The translations under genes were made by a program, and so were the position numbers. A stretch of DNA of 64,000 nucleotides from Anaerolineae bacterium (GTDB taxonomy: Bacteria > Chloroflexota > Anaerolineae > Anaerolineales > Anaerolineaceae): the NCBI GenBank assembly GCA_013178095.1, contig JABLXK010000006.1:124001-188000 (forward strand). The letters run 5' to 3'. The notes under the pieces are model-generated. The model made no database searches and was not told the DNA's origin. It was given only the letters and a program-made list of their open reading frames with translations. Position 1 is the first letter of the stretch; each line of letters opens with the position of its first letter. Positions 43,923 through 52,122 of this stretch are shown in pieces.

Positions 43923-44645
43923 ATGGTTATGTATATTTCATTATTTTCCGGTGGAATTTCTTCCTTTGAATCAACTTGTAGGTTGTTGGATGAATTTCCA
44001 AATGAGACAAGGATCTGGTTTTTTGATACAAAAATTGAGGATCAGGATACTTATAGGTTTATAAAAGATTGTGAAGTATTTTTTAATATGAAGATAGAGA
44101 TATATTCTGATGGCAGGAATCCATGGCAGGTTTTTCGCGATGAGAGATATATTGGAAATTCACGAATTACTCCTTGTAATAAATTATTGAAAAGAAGAGT
44201 GTTGGAAAATAAATTACATGAAGAAGAATTTGATAATGAGAGAATTATCCTCGTTTTTGGAATCTCTGGTGATGAAGATTATAGAGGAAAAAGAATTTCC
44301 GAAGGTTGGAGAAGAAAAAATATTTATACTAAATTCCCTTTACTTGAAAACCCTATATATTATGGTCAGGGATATGAAGAATTTGAAAGAAAATACAATT
44401 TAATCTCACCTAGACTTTACAAATTGGGATTTAAACATAATAATTGCGGTGGTGCGTGTGTAAAGGCAGGTATTAAACAATGGACACATCTTTATGATAA
44501 TTTCCCGAATATTTATCTGTGGCATGAGGAACAAGAAAAAATTACTAGGCAATTACTTCAGAAAGATGTTTCGATACTCAGAGATAGAAATGGTGGAATA
44601 ACAAAACCATTAACTTTGGAAGCGCTAAGAAGGAGGATAGAATAA
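43923..44645 (+). CDS. PAPS-reductase-fold PP-loop ATPase of an AT-rich cassette
   Basis: 240 aa of the phosphoadenosine-phosphosulfate reductase/PP-loop family. The ATP-binding loop SGGISSFES is at residues 9-17, and FFDTKIEDQDTYRFIKD matches the family's FxDTxxExxxTYxFI. Cysteines at about 85 and 175/179 (NNCGGACVKAG) may bind metal or act chemically. There is no C-terminal CysH motif (ECGLH), so it is not assimilatory sulfate reductase. Relatives occur in phages and in defence islands (for example DndC/SspD types). Base composition is about one third G+C, unlike all neighbours. AGGGGAG precedes the ATG. The next gene starts on its stop codon. Confidence 0.78.
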   Translation: MVMYISLFSGGISSFESTCRLLDEFPNETRIWFFDTKIEDQDTYRFIKDCEVFFNMKIEIYSDGRNPWQVFRDERYIGNSRITPCNKLLKRRVLENKLHEEEFDNERIILVFGISGDEDYRGKRISEGWRRKNIYTKFPLLENPIYYGQGYEEFERKYNLISPRLYKLGFKHNNCGGACVKAGIKQWTHLYDNFPNIYLWHEEQEKITRQLLQKDVSILRDRNGGITKPLTLEALRRRIE

Positions 44646-45253
44646 TGGCAAACATCCATCAAAGAAATGAAAGAGTAAAGGAAATTGATAGGGAATGGCT
44701 CTCTATGTTCTATGAGAGAACAACTAACCAATTTACATTAGCTCGGGAGAGTCTGCATAATACCCATCAATGGGCAATAACACTTACATTTGGGATTATT
44801 ACAGCAGTATTTACTTTATCAAATAATATGGGATATCCTAATGAATATGGATTAATCGTTCTGTTGCTAACTTTTCCATTAATGATAAGGTTTTTTTTCC
44901 GATCTTGTCTTGAGTATTCAATTCAAAGAAAATGGCAAGAAATTCGGAATTGCTTAGATAAGTATTATTTGGAAAAGACTACTAAACAAGAAAAGGAATT
45001 GATTGATTGCATAGAGACTTACTATTTTTTGTGGAAATCCCCAATAATGATTTCCAAAATAATTTGCGATAATTTAAAACTCGCCTATTTTTGGCCATTT
45101 CTCTTATATTTTGGTTTGATTGGTTGGGGTTATTATTCATTATTGATTACAAAATCAATAACAAATCTTATTATTATTATCAGTATTCTCGTATTAGGAA
45201 TGTTAGTCTACGAAATTGTCTCTTTTGTGAACTATCGTGGATTTAAACAATAA
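44645..45253 (+). CDS. Four-TM membrane protein of the AT-rich cassette
   Basis: 202 aa. A charged N-terminal cytoplasmic helix (about 1-40) is followed by two membrane helices (about 43-59 and 69-86), a long polar helical segment rich in Lys and Glu (about 90-135), and two more helices (about 148-166 and 173-196). No known family recognised. It starts on the last base of the PP-loop gene's stop codon, so the two are tightly coupled. The arrangement (soluble nucleotide-using enzyme plus small membrane protein) resembles sensor-effector pairs in bacterial defence, but this is only inference. Same low G+C as its partner. Confidence 0.72.
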   Translation: MANIHQRNERVKEIDREWLSMFYERTTNQFTLARESLHNTHQWAITLTFGIITAVFTLSNNMGYPNEYGLIVLLLTFPLMIRFFFRSCLEYSIQRKWQEIRNCLDKYYLEKTTKQEKELIDCIETYYFLWKSPIMISKIICDNLKLAYFWPFLLYFGLIGWGYYSLLITKSITNLIIIISILVLGMLVYEIVSFVNYRGFKQ

Positions 45254-45283
45254 AGTAAATCAGAGTTTAATTTTATCGGTTTG

Positions 45284-45295
45284 TGAATAAAAATT
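45284..45295. repeat. Right copy of the 12-bp direct repeat flanking the AT-rich island
   Basis: TGAATAAAAATT, identical to 43897-43908. It ends 8 bp before the stop codon of the convergent yjbQ gene. Removing one repeat plus the island would leave hydrogenase and yjbQ convergent with a 17-bp gap, like other tight convergent pairs in this window. Confidence 0.7.
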
Positions 45296-45303
45296 GTATC
45301 AAC

Positions 45304-45723
45304 CTATTCCCCGATGATCTTCACCAGCACGTGCTTGCGGCGGTTGCCGTCGAACTCGAAATAGAAGATCTGCTCCCACATGCCGAAATCCAGCTTGCCC
45401 CGGGTGACCGCCACTACCACCTCCCGCCCCATGATCGTGCGCTTGAGATGCGCGTCGGCGTTATCTTCCCCGCTGAGATTGTGCCAGTATCCCGAGACCG
45501 GTTCATGCGGGGCGATCTTTTCCAGCCACCGATCAAAATCCTGATGCAGCCCCTCTTCATCATCATTGATGAAAACGCTGGCGGTGATGTTCATGGCGTT
45601 CACCAGGCATAAACCTTCCTGGATGCCGCTTTCCTTCAGACAGTCGTTTACTTCAGGCGTGATGTTGAGCAGCCCGCGGCGCTGAGCGATCTGCATCCAT
45701 AGTTCTTTGCGGTAACTCTTCAT
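45304..45723 (-). CDS. yjbQ: YjbQ/UPF0047-family protein
   Basis: A 139-aa YjbQ-family protein. The conserved HDDEEGL-like stretch (here [10 protein letters not shown]), [17 protein letters not shown] and the GQ-like E-Q-I region near the C-terminus are family marks. Members have weak thiamin-phosphate synthase activity, but the physiological role is uncertain. AAGGAA precedes ATG 45723. It is convergent with the hydrogenase and island genes. Confidence 0.85.
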   Translation of the reverse strand: MKSYRKELWMQIAQRRGLLNITPEVNDCLKESGIQEGLCLVNAMNITASVFINDDEEGLHQDFDRWLEKIAPHEPVSGYWHNLSGEDNADAHLKRTIMGREVVVAVTRGKLDFGMWEQIFYFEFDGNRRKHVLVKIIGE

Positions 45724-45832
45724 GCTGGTTCCTTTTTACGACGTATTGTATAAATTATATATAAATACGACAATTTGTAGAAAAATATGTTTTTATATGC
45801 TATAGTGAAAGTATAAAACCAATGGAGGAATT

Positions 45833-46315
45833 ATGACTGAACCAAAAAAAGATTCCGGTAAAATTTTGGACGCGTTGAAGGGTTTGTTGACAGTTTCCAA
45901 AACTGACAAGAAAGAAACCGCAGCCAAACCCACCGAAATCAAAGCCACCGGTACTGCCAAGCCGACTCTGAAAAGCACGACCAAGCCGCCTGTTAAACCA
46001 GCCGCCAAGCCTGTGATCAAACCTGCTGCAGGAGTCAGCAAACCTCCGGCGCAAAATTTGAGAGTGATCGAGGCAAAACAGGCGCTGGAAAAACAGGCTG
46101 AAGTGCTGCATTCCAAAACCCACCAAGACCTGATCAACGCCGCCTACAAAGCCGCCGAAAAATTGGGCATTGCTCCCTGGGTGTTGCTGCGCGCGGCCGG
46201 TTGGGGACACTTCACCGAAAATCGCGGCAAGAAGTATGACGGCCCGGCGATTGACGAGATCAAAACGCTGGATGATGCCCAAAATAAAGCGCTTAAGGAC
46301 GTGCTCGGTTTATAG
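45833..46315 (+). CDS. Hypothetical protein with a Lys/Pro/Ala-rich N-terminal half
   Basis: 160 aa. Residues about 25-75 are low-complexity Lys/Pro/Ala/Thr (TKPPVKPAAKPVIKPAAG), like histone H1-type tails of bacterial DNA-binding proteins. The C-terminal 85 residues form a small helical domain (EKLGIAPWVLLRAAGWG) without an assigned family. TGGAGGAA lies just before the ATG. A strong terminator follows. DNA or RNA binding is a guess from composition. Confidence 0.65.
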   Translation: MTEPKKDSGKILDALKGLLTVSKTDKKETAAKPTEIKATGTAKPTLKSTTKPPVKPAAKPVIKPAAGVSKPPAQNLRVIEAKQALEKQAEVLHSKTHQDLINAAYKAAEKLGIAPWVLLRAAGWGHFTENRGKKYDGPAIDEIKTLDDAQNKALKDVLGL

Positions 46316-46345
46316 ACTACATTTCTTTGGGAGTATATAAAATCT

Positions 46346-46380
46346 AAAAGAAGGGAAGTATTCGATTCCCTTCTTTTTTT
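46346..46380 (+). terminator. Intrinsic terminator
   Basis: AAAAGAAGGGAA (46346-46357) pairs with TTCCCTTCTTTT (46366-46377). The A-rich and T-rich sides make it usable in both directions, also for the convergent tetR gene. Confidence 0.85.
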
Positions 46381-46990
46381 ACAGGGTTAAGGGAACTTGT
46401 GAAAATTGATTGAGGGTGAAGAGCAAAACCTCATCCAGCGGATGAAGGTCAAGCACGGTATGCGAGATCTGCTTCTCCAGCGCCAACGAAACCAGCCCGT
46501 GCACCTGCCCCCATATTGCCGTAGCAAGCAGATCCGTTGGAGCTGGGCGCAGGATTCCTTTTTCCTGGCAGGCATCCACCACTTTCACCAGCAATTGGAA
46601 AGTGGCTTGCGAAATTTCGACGAATTCCGGATATTCCTTTTCCTGTTCCAGGACGCCGGAGAACATGACCTTGAAAATATCCCGTTCGTTCAACGCGAAA
46701 CGCATGTAAGCCTGACCGCAGGCGACCAGTTGGCGGCCGGGTTCGGCGCTGTGCGCATTAAGCGCGGTATCAAGCTTGCTGTATAAACGGCGGAAACCTT
46801 CGGTGGAGATGGCGGCGATCAGGGTTTGCTTGTCGGAGAAATGAGCATAAGGCGCCGAATGGCTTACCCCCGCGCGGCGCGCCACACTGCGCAGGCTCAA
46901 TGAAGCGATTCCCTCGCGCGCCAGGATTTCAACGCCGGCGGCGATCAGCGCGTTTTTCAGGTCGCCATGATGGTAGTTACTTTCGGCCAT
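46379..46990 (-). CDS. TetR/AcrR-family transcriptional regulator
   Basis: 203 aa. The N-terminal HTH is clear: IASLSLRSVARRAGVSHSA then PYAHFSDKQTLIAAI. The C-terminal ligand domain is of the TetR_C type that has a conserved WGQVHGLVSLAL segment. It is divergent from an aldolase-aminotransferase-MFS-kinase operon, with two matching palindromes between them, so it should repress that operon and itself. Its -10 box ends 6 nt before the ATG, suggesting a leaderless mRNA. Confidence 0.9.
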   Translation of the reverse strand: MAESNYHHGDLKNALIAAGVEILAREGIASLSLRSVARRAGVSHSAPYAHFSDKQTLIAAISTEGFRRLYSKLDTALNAHSAEPGRQLVACGQAYMRFALNERDIFKVMFSGVLEQEKEYPEFVEISQATFQLLVKVVDACQEKGILRPAPTDLLATAIWGQVHGLVSLALEKQISHTVLDLHPLDEVLLFTLNQFSQVPLTL

Positions 46991-46996
46991 GCGTAG

Positions 46997-47025
46997 ATGT
47001 TACCGGTAAAACTTGACAGCGTCAA
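46997..47025 (-). promoter_or_regulatory. tetR promoter (minus strand)
   Basis: On the minus strand TTGACG (47025-47020), a 17-bp spacer and TAACAT (47002-46997). The -35 box lies inside operator 1. Initiation is expected at the ATG (46990). Confidence 0.6.
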
Positions 47026-47026
47026 G
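47012..47026. promoter_or_regulatory. TetR operator 1
   Basis: CTTGAC-AGC-GTCAAG, a 6-bp inverted repeat with 3-bp spacer. It covers the -35 boxes of both divergent promoters. Confidence 0.75.
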
Positions 47027-47041
47027 TTGAATTGCTATAAT
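47013..47041 (+). promoter_or_regulatory. Consensus promoter of the catabolic operon
   Basis: TTGACA (47013-47018), a 17-bp spacer and TATAAT (47036-47041). Both hexamers are perfect. Operator 1 overlaps the -35, operator 2 the start site. Confidence 0.88.
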
Positions 47042-47056
47042 CTTGACAGTGTCAAG
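47042..47056. promoter_or_regulatory. TetR operator 2
   Basis: CTTGAC-AGT-GTCAAG, with the same arms as operator 1, exactly 30 bp downstream. It covers the expected transcription start of the catabolic operon. Confidence 0.75.
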
Positions 47057-47073
47057 ATAAGTTGAGGTGATGC

Positions 47074-47760
47074 ATGGAAAATTACCAGGCTCTGAGAGAG
47101 GAAATTGTCTCATCTGCGCAGGAATTGACGCGAAAAGGTTATTTAATGGCAACCGGGGGAAATGTTTCCGTGCGCGCGTCCGATAAAAGCGGATTCGCCA
47201 TCACGCCCTCAAACTACGATTACATGAAAATGAAACCCGCGGATGTGTGCGTGCTGGATATGGATTTGAACATTCTCGCGGGAGAGCGCAAGCCATCCGT
47301 GGAAGCGGGCATGCACTGCGCTATTTACCTGGCGCGGCCTGATGTGAACGTCATTGTGCACACCCATCAGGTTTATGCCAGCACCCTGACTTTGATCCAA
47401 GCGCCCATCCCGGCTTTATTCGACGAACAAGCGCGTTTTCTCGGACGCAGTGTCGAGATCATCCCCTATGCCCCCTCCGGCACGGGATTTCTCAGTTCAA
47501 CCGTCGCAAAGTACGTGCGCGGCCACAATAATGCCTTCCTGATGCAAAACCACGGCACGCTGGTTTTTGGTACGAATATGGAACGTGCTATTCACAACGT
47601 GGAAATTCTGGAAAAATGTTCGCTGGCTTACCTGATCGCGCTGTGCAGCGAGAAAAAGGTCACCCGCATCCCGGCCGCCATCCGCGAAATCGCATTAATC
47701 AAACTTAAAAAAGATCAACAACGAGTCATTAAAGGCGAGCCGCACAACTCCAGCGAATAA
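47074..47760 (+). CDS. Class II aldolase/adducin-family protein (FucA/AraD-like)
   Basis: A zinc-dependent aldolase or epimerase, 228 aa. The phosphate-binding GGNVSVR, the zinc ligands in HTHQVYAS and NHGTLVFG, and the Glu in SVEAGMHCAIY fit L-fuculose-1-phosphate aldolase-type enzymes. Such enzymes cleave ketose-1-phosphates to DHAP plus an aldehyde. First gene of the TetR-controlled operon; GAGGTGATGC precedes ATG. The kinase at 50503 could supply its phosphorylated substrate. Confidence 0.86.
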   Translation: MENYQALREEIVSSAQELTRKGYLMATGGNVSVRASDKSGFAITPSNYDYMKMKPADVCVLDMDLNILAGERKPSVEAGMHCAIYLARPDVNVIVHTHQVYASTLTLIQAPIPALFDEQARFLGRSVEIIPYAPSGTGFLSSTVAKYVRGHNNAFLMQNHGTLVFGTNMERAIHNVEILEKCSLAYLIALCSEKKVTRIPAAIREIALIKLKKDQQRVIKGEPHNSSE

Positions 47761-47781
47761 AGAACCTGAAAGGATCTGAGA

Positions 47782-49239
47782 ATGAACGATAACCAAAAAT
47801 ATGCCATCAGTGAATATCCCGATGTGGAGGATGTGTACCGGCGCCTGAATGCCCTGATCAGCCAGCCCATGCATAAAATCACGCCTGAAAGCATGCAAGC
47901 CAACCTGGCTTATTTCGATCAGAAGTGCAGCCGTTCGAAAGCGTTGACAGACGAAGCAAAACGGTATATTCCCGGCGGCGTTCAGCATAACCTGGCCTTC
48001 AATTATCCATTCCCGATCGCGATCGAAAAAGCCGAAGGCGCGTATTTATGGGACGTGGATGGCAACCGCTATATCGACTTTCTGCAGGCCGGCGGGCCTA
48101 CCATGCTGGGCAGCAATTACGCCCCGCTGCGCGAAAAGATCTTTGAGCTGTTGTCTTCCTGCGGCCCGGTGACCGGGCTCTTCCACGAATATGAATTGAA
48201 GCTGGCGAAGTTAATCGCCGGTTACATGCCCTCGGTGGAAATGTTCCGCATGCTGGGCTCGGGCACGGAAAGCGTGATGGCGGCTGTACGCGCCGCGCGC
48301 ACATTCACGCGAAAAAAATTCGTGATCAAAGTCGGCGGCGCTTATCACGGATGGAGCGATTCAATGGTTTACGCGCTGCATGTGCCCGGCACACGCCGGC
48401 TGGAATCCAAGGGTATTCCGCGCGGAGCCACCGCTTCAACGCAGGAGTTCTTCCCCAATTCGCTGGCCGACCTGCGGCGCCACCTGATCTTCAACCGCCT
48501 GCGCGGCGGAACGGCGGCGGTTATCCTGGAACCGCTCGGTCCGGAATCCGGCACGCGCCCGGTCCCTTTCGATTTCAACCGGCAAGTGCGCCAGCTTTGC
48601 GATGAGTTCGGCGCCCTGCTGATTTTCGACGAGGTCGTCACCGGCTTCCGCGTGGGCATGGGCGGCGCGCAGGGCTATTTCGGGATCAAACCCGACCTGA
48701 CGGTTTTTGGCAAATGCGTGACTGGCGGCTACCCCATGGCAGGCGGCGTGGGTGGGCGGGCTGACGTGATCAGCACCTTTGCGGCCGGTCTCGGCGGCAC
48801 CGGAGAACGCGCGTATATTGGCGGAACGCTTTCCGCCAACCCGCTTTCCTGCGCGGCCGGTTATTATGCCCTGCAAGAGATGGAACGCACCAACGCCCCC
48901 ATCATCGCCGGCCGGGCGGGGGATAAATTGACTAAAGGACTGCAAACGATCATTGAGAAACACGCGCTGCCTTATGTGGTGTTCAACCAGGGATCGATCG
49001 TTCATCTGGAAACGTCCGGTGTGATGCTGCTGGATTTGCACAACCCGCTGCGCCTGTTGAAAGAACTCAAACCCCGCAAGCACATGATGGAAGAGATGGG
49101 CGCAGCTTATATGGCACACGGCTTGATCACCCTGGCCGGTTCGCGCATGTATACCTCCATGGCGGACAGCGACGCGATCATCGATGACGCGTTGGAAAGT
49201 TTTGAAGCGGTACTTTCTTCCACCGCGCGGGTTATATAA
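47782..49239 (+). CDS. Class III aminotransferase (GSA-aminomutase-like)
   Basis: A PLP enzyme of aminotransferase fold type I, class III, 485 aa. The Asp pair in LIFDEVVTGFRVG holds the cofactor ring N, and the Schiff-base Lys is in VFGKCVTGGYPMAGG. The N-terminal KRYIPGGVQHN and SGTESVMAAVRAAR resemble glutamate-1-semialdehyde 2,1-aminomutase-like enzymes. No haem genes are near, so a tetrapyrrole role is unlikely. It sits between the aldolase and the MFS carrier, implying an amino group on a pathway intermediate. Confidence 0.85.
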   Translation: MNDNQKYAISEYPDVEDVYRRLNALISQPMHKITPESMQANLAYFDQKCSRSKALTDEAKRYIPGGVQHNLAFNYPFPIAIEKAEGAYLWDVDGNRYIDFLQAGGPTMLGSNYAPLREKIFELLSSCGPVTGLFHEYELKLAKLIAGYMPSVEMFRMLGSGTESVMAAVRAARTFTRKKFVIKVGGAYHGWSDSMVYALHVPGTRRLESKGIPRGATASTQEFFPNSLADLRRHLIFNRLRGGTAAVILEPLGPESGTRPVPFDFNRQVRQLCDEFGALLIFDEVVTGFRVGMGGAQGYFGIKPDLTVFGKCVTGGYPMAGGVGGRADVISTFAAGLGGTGERAYIGGTLSANPLSCAAGYYALQEMERTNAPIIAGRAGDKLTKGLQTIIEKHALPYVVFNQGSIVHLETSGVMLLDLHNPLRLLKELKPRKHMMEEMGAAYMAHGLITLAGSRMYTSMADSDAIIDDALESFEAVLSSTARVI

Positions 49240-49279
49240 TCGACAGTGGTACGTACGATAAAAAACGAGGAGGATTTCC

Positions 49280-50491
49280 ATGAGTGAGAAGGTAAAACTT
49301 TACGGCTACCGTTGGGTTGTGTTGGGGGTGTTCATGCTGATCAACATCACCATTCAAATGTTGTGGATCAGCTTCGCGCCGGTCACCAGCCTGGCCACCA
49401 AATTTTATGGCGTGACAGACCTCAAGATCGGGCTACTCTCCATGACCTTCATGATCGCTTATATCCCGCTTTCGTTGCCCATTTCCTGGATGATCGATAC
49501 CTGGGGCTTTCACAAATCTGTCGGCCTCGGCGCGATCCTGATGGGTGTATTCGGGATTTTGCGCGGATTAGCCGGCAGTAATTACGGGCTGGTGCTGGGC
49601 AGCACCATCGGCATTGCGGTCGCGCAGCCATTCCTGTTGAATTCCTGGACAACCGTTCCGGCCAAGTGGTTTTCGATTGAAGAACGCGCCACGGCGGTTG
49701 GCATGGTCACGCTTTCCAGCCTGGTCGGCACCGGCATCGGCATGGTTGTACCGCCTATCCTGGTGGAAGGCGGCATGCCCATTCCCCAGGTGCAATTGTG
49801 GTTCGGCATCATCGCGGCGGTGACCTCGGTGCTGTTCATAGCCCTGGCGCGCGAAACGCCTCCCACACCGCCTTGCGAAGCTGGCAAAGAAGAACGGGCT
49901 TTGATGCTGGACGGTTTGAAGCACGCCCTGACCGTTAAATCCTTCTGGTATTATCTGTTCATCATGTTCGTCGGATTGGGCATCTACAACGGCGTGACCA
50001 CCTGGGTGGAAAAAATCATCCAGCCGCGCGGTTTCACCCCCACCGATGCCGGCGTGCTGGGTGCATTGATGCTGGTGGGCGGCGTGATCGGCGCGGTGGC
50101 TATCCCGCCTTTTTCGGATAAAAGCCGCAAGCGCAAGCCTTTTATGTTAATTGGCATCCTCCTGGCGATCCCGGGGATCATTGGGTTGATTTATGCCCGC
50201 GCCCCCTGGTTGTTGTTTGCTTCGGCTTTTGAAATGGGCTTTTTCCTGGTAAGCGTCAACCCAATCGGCATGCAATATTCCGCCGAGATCACCTACCCGA
50301 CTCCTGAAGGCACTTCCAACGGCCTGATCCAGCTTTTCGGGCAGGTTTCTGTGGTATTTGTCTACATCATGGAAGCCATGCGCACTTCCGATGGTTCTTT
50401 TGCGCCGTCGCTGCTGCTGGCAATCGCTTTGCTGCTGGTGGGTGCTTTCCTGGTCACGCGTATGCAGGAATCTCCCCATCATAAAAAATGA
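49280..50491 (+). CDS. MFS transporter resembling the FLVCR family
   Basis: 403 aa with twelve predicted membrane helices in two halves. The region WFSIEERATAVGMVTLSS and the following PPILVEGG resemble the FLVCR/MFSD7 branch, which moves choline, ethanolamine or haem in animals. The cytoplasmic loop between halves is short and charged. GAGGAGG precedes ATG. Placed between the aminotransferase and the kinase, it probably imports the operon's substrate. The identity of that substrate is not known. Confidence 0.82.
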   Translation: MSEKVKLYGYRWVVLGVFMLINITIQMLWISFAPVTSLATKFYGVTDLKIGLLSMTFMIAYIPLSLPISWMIDTWGFHKSVGLGAILMGVFGILRGLAGSNYGLVLGSTIGIAVAQPFLLNSWTTVPAKWFSIEERATAVGMVTLSSLVGTGIGMVVPPILVEGGMPIPQVQLWFGIIAAVTSVLFIALARETPPTPPCEAGKEERALMLDGLKHALTVKSFWYYLFIMFVGLGIYNGVTTWVEKIIQPRGFTPTDAGVLGALMLVGGVIGAVAIPPFSDKSRKRKPFMLIGILLAIPGIIGLIYARAPWLLFASAFEMGFFLVSVNPIGMQYSAEITYPTPEGTSNGLIQLFGQVSVVFVYIMEAMRTSDGSFAPSLLLAIALLLVGAFLVTRMQESPHHKK

Positions 50492-50502
50492 CAAGAGGCG
50501 CT

Positions 50503-52074
50503 ATGACCGGGAAGAATATCCTCGCAATTGATCTGGGAACCTCCAGCCTGAAACTGGCGCTGGTGGATATCCACGGCGAAGTGTTGGGCTGGGAGAGCGA
50601 ACCAATCGCTTTAATCGTCACGGCGGACGGCGGCACGGAACAATCCCCCGAAGAATGGTGGCAGGCTTTCCTCAAGACCGGCAAGCGCCTTCTTTCCAAA
50701 AACCCGGGGGCAGCCAAATCGGTCGCTGCCATTTGCAGTTCCACGCAGGGCGAAGGGACCGTTGCGGTTGACCGCGACGGCAAGCCCCTGGGCAATTGCG
50801 TGGAGTGGATGGACATGCGCGGCGCCCCGTATCTGGCCAGTCAGTTGAAAGGGTTGATTAACGTAAATGGCGTCGGCCTTTCCAGGTTAGTGCGCTTTGT
50901 CACCCTCACCGGCGGCATGCCTTCCATGACCGGCAAGGATCCCGCCGGCCATATGCTGCTGCTGCGCGAGACGCAGCCGGATATCTACCAAAAAGCCTAT
51001 AAATTTCTCAACGTCCTGGATTACATCAACCTGTGCCTCACCGGGCATTACGTTGCAACGGTCGATTCCATTCTCACTTCCTGGGTGACCAATAACCGCA
51101 ACCCCAAAAAGATTGAGTACAACGATGGTCTTATTAGGACCTTGGGCGTGGATCGGGAGAAACTGCCCGAGATCGTAGCTTGCTCCGACGTGATCGGCAC
51201 GCTCAAGGCGGATGTGGCCGAGACCCTGGGGCTGCCGCCTGACGTCAAGGTGGTGGCGGGTTCCATCGATAACACCGCCGCCGCCATCGGCGCCGGCACC
51301 ATTTCGGATTATGCCGTGCACCTCTATATTGGCACTTCTTCCTGGATGGCTGCGCACGTGCCTTACAAGAAAACCGACGTGGTTTCCTCGCTGGCTTCCG
51401 TGCCCTGCGCGCTGCCGGACCGCTACCTGTTGACTGCCCTGCAAGCCACAGCCGGCGGCAACCTCACTTTTCTACGTGATAAGATCCTGTACCACAAGGA
51501 TGAGCTCCTGCAGGAAGCGGACGTACCGGACATTTTTAAAGTGCTCGACCAGATTGCTGAACGGGTGCCGGCTGGCAGCAACGGCGTGCTGTATACGCCC
51601 TGGATTTGGGGCGAGCGCGCGCCGGTGGACGAGCGCACGCTGCGCGCGGGATTGTATAACCTGTCCCTCGACAATAATCGCCAAGACATCATCCGCGCTT
51701 TCCTGGAGGGTATCGCCTACAATACGCGCTGGCTGCTGGATCCGTTCGAAAAATTCATCAAGCGCAAAGTGGACCGTATCAATATTGTCGGCGGAGGCGC
51801 GCAATCCGCGGTCTGGTGCCAAATATTCGCCGACATTATGAATCTGGAAATTCGCCAGGTGCTGGATCCGGTCTGCGCCAATGCGCGCGGCGCGGCCTGG
51901 ATCGGCGCGGTGGGTTTGGGCGAAATCCAGTTTCGCGATGTCGAATCATTGACGCGATATAAGTCCATATTTTCGCCCCAGGCCGTCAACCGTGGCGTTT
52001 ATGATGAGCAGTTTATGGTTTTTAAGGAAATCTACAGGAAGATGAGCGGAATTTATAAAAAACTGAATTCCTGA
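50503..52074 (+). CDS. FGGY-family carbohydrate kinase
   Basis: A sugar kinase of the xylulokinase/glycerokinase superfamily. The N-terminal ILAIDLGTSSLKLAL holds the phosphate loop, GSIDNTAAAIGAG is the second ATP-binding signature, and INIVGGGAQSAVW the adenine-binding segment. 523 aa from ATG 50503, which has AGAGG upstream; an in-frame ATG at 50488 overlaps the MFS stop. Substrate unknown. Last gene of the TetR-controlled operon; phosphorylation followed by aldolase cleavage is the classic fuculose/rhamnulose logic. Confidence 0.88.
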   Translation: MTGKNILAIDLGTSSLKLALVDIHGEVLGWESEPIALIVTADGGTEQSPEEWWQAFLKTGKRLLSKNPGAAKSVAAICSSTQGEGTVAVDRDGKPLGNCVEWMDMRGAPYLASQLKGLINVNGVGLSRLVRFVTLTGGMPSMTGKDPAGHMLLLRETQPDIYQKAYKFLNVLDYINLCLTGHYVATVDSILTSWVTNNRNPKKIEYNDGLIRTLGVDREKLPEIVACSDVIGTLKADVAETLGLPPDVKVVAGSIDNTAAAIGAGTISDYAVHLYIGTSSWMAAHVPYKKTDVVSSLASVPCALPDRYLLTALQATAGGNLTFLRDKILYHKDELLQEADVPDIFKVLDQIAERVPAGSNGVLYTPWIWGERAPVDERTLRAGLYNLSLDNNRQDIIRAFLEGIAYNTRWLLDPFEKFIKRKVDRINIVGGGAQSAVWCQIFADIMNLEIRQVLDPVCANARGAAWIGAVGLGEIQFRDVESLTRYKSIFSPQAVNRGVYDEQFMVFKEIYRKMSGIYKKLNS

Positions 52075-52111
52075 AATTAGCCCTCAATACTTTTTCTTTT
52101 GAAATCTTCAT

Positions 52112-52117
52112 TATAAT
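52112..52117 (+). promoter_or_regulatory. -10 box, possibly leaderless
   Basis: TATAAT ends 5 nt before three tandem ATG codons at 52123, 52126 and 52129. No Shine-Dalgarno site. Confidence 0.45.
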
Positions 52118-52122
52118 TTACG

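Noticed and set aside
43897-45295. Transposon with terminal inverted repeats
   Set aside because: The inner edges of the AT-rich island show no inverted repeats, and no transposase or integrase is encoded inside.
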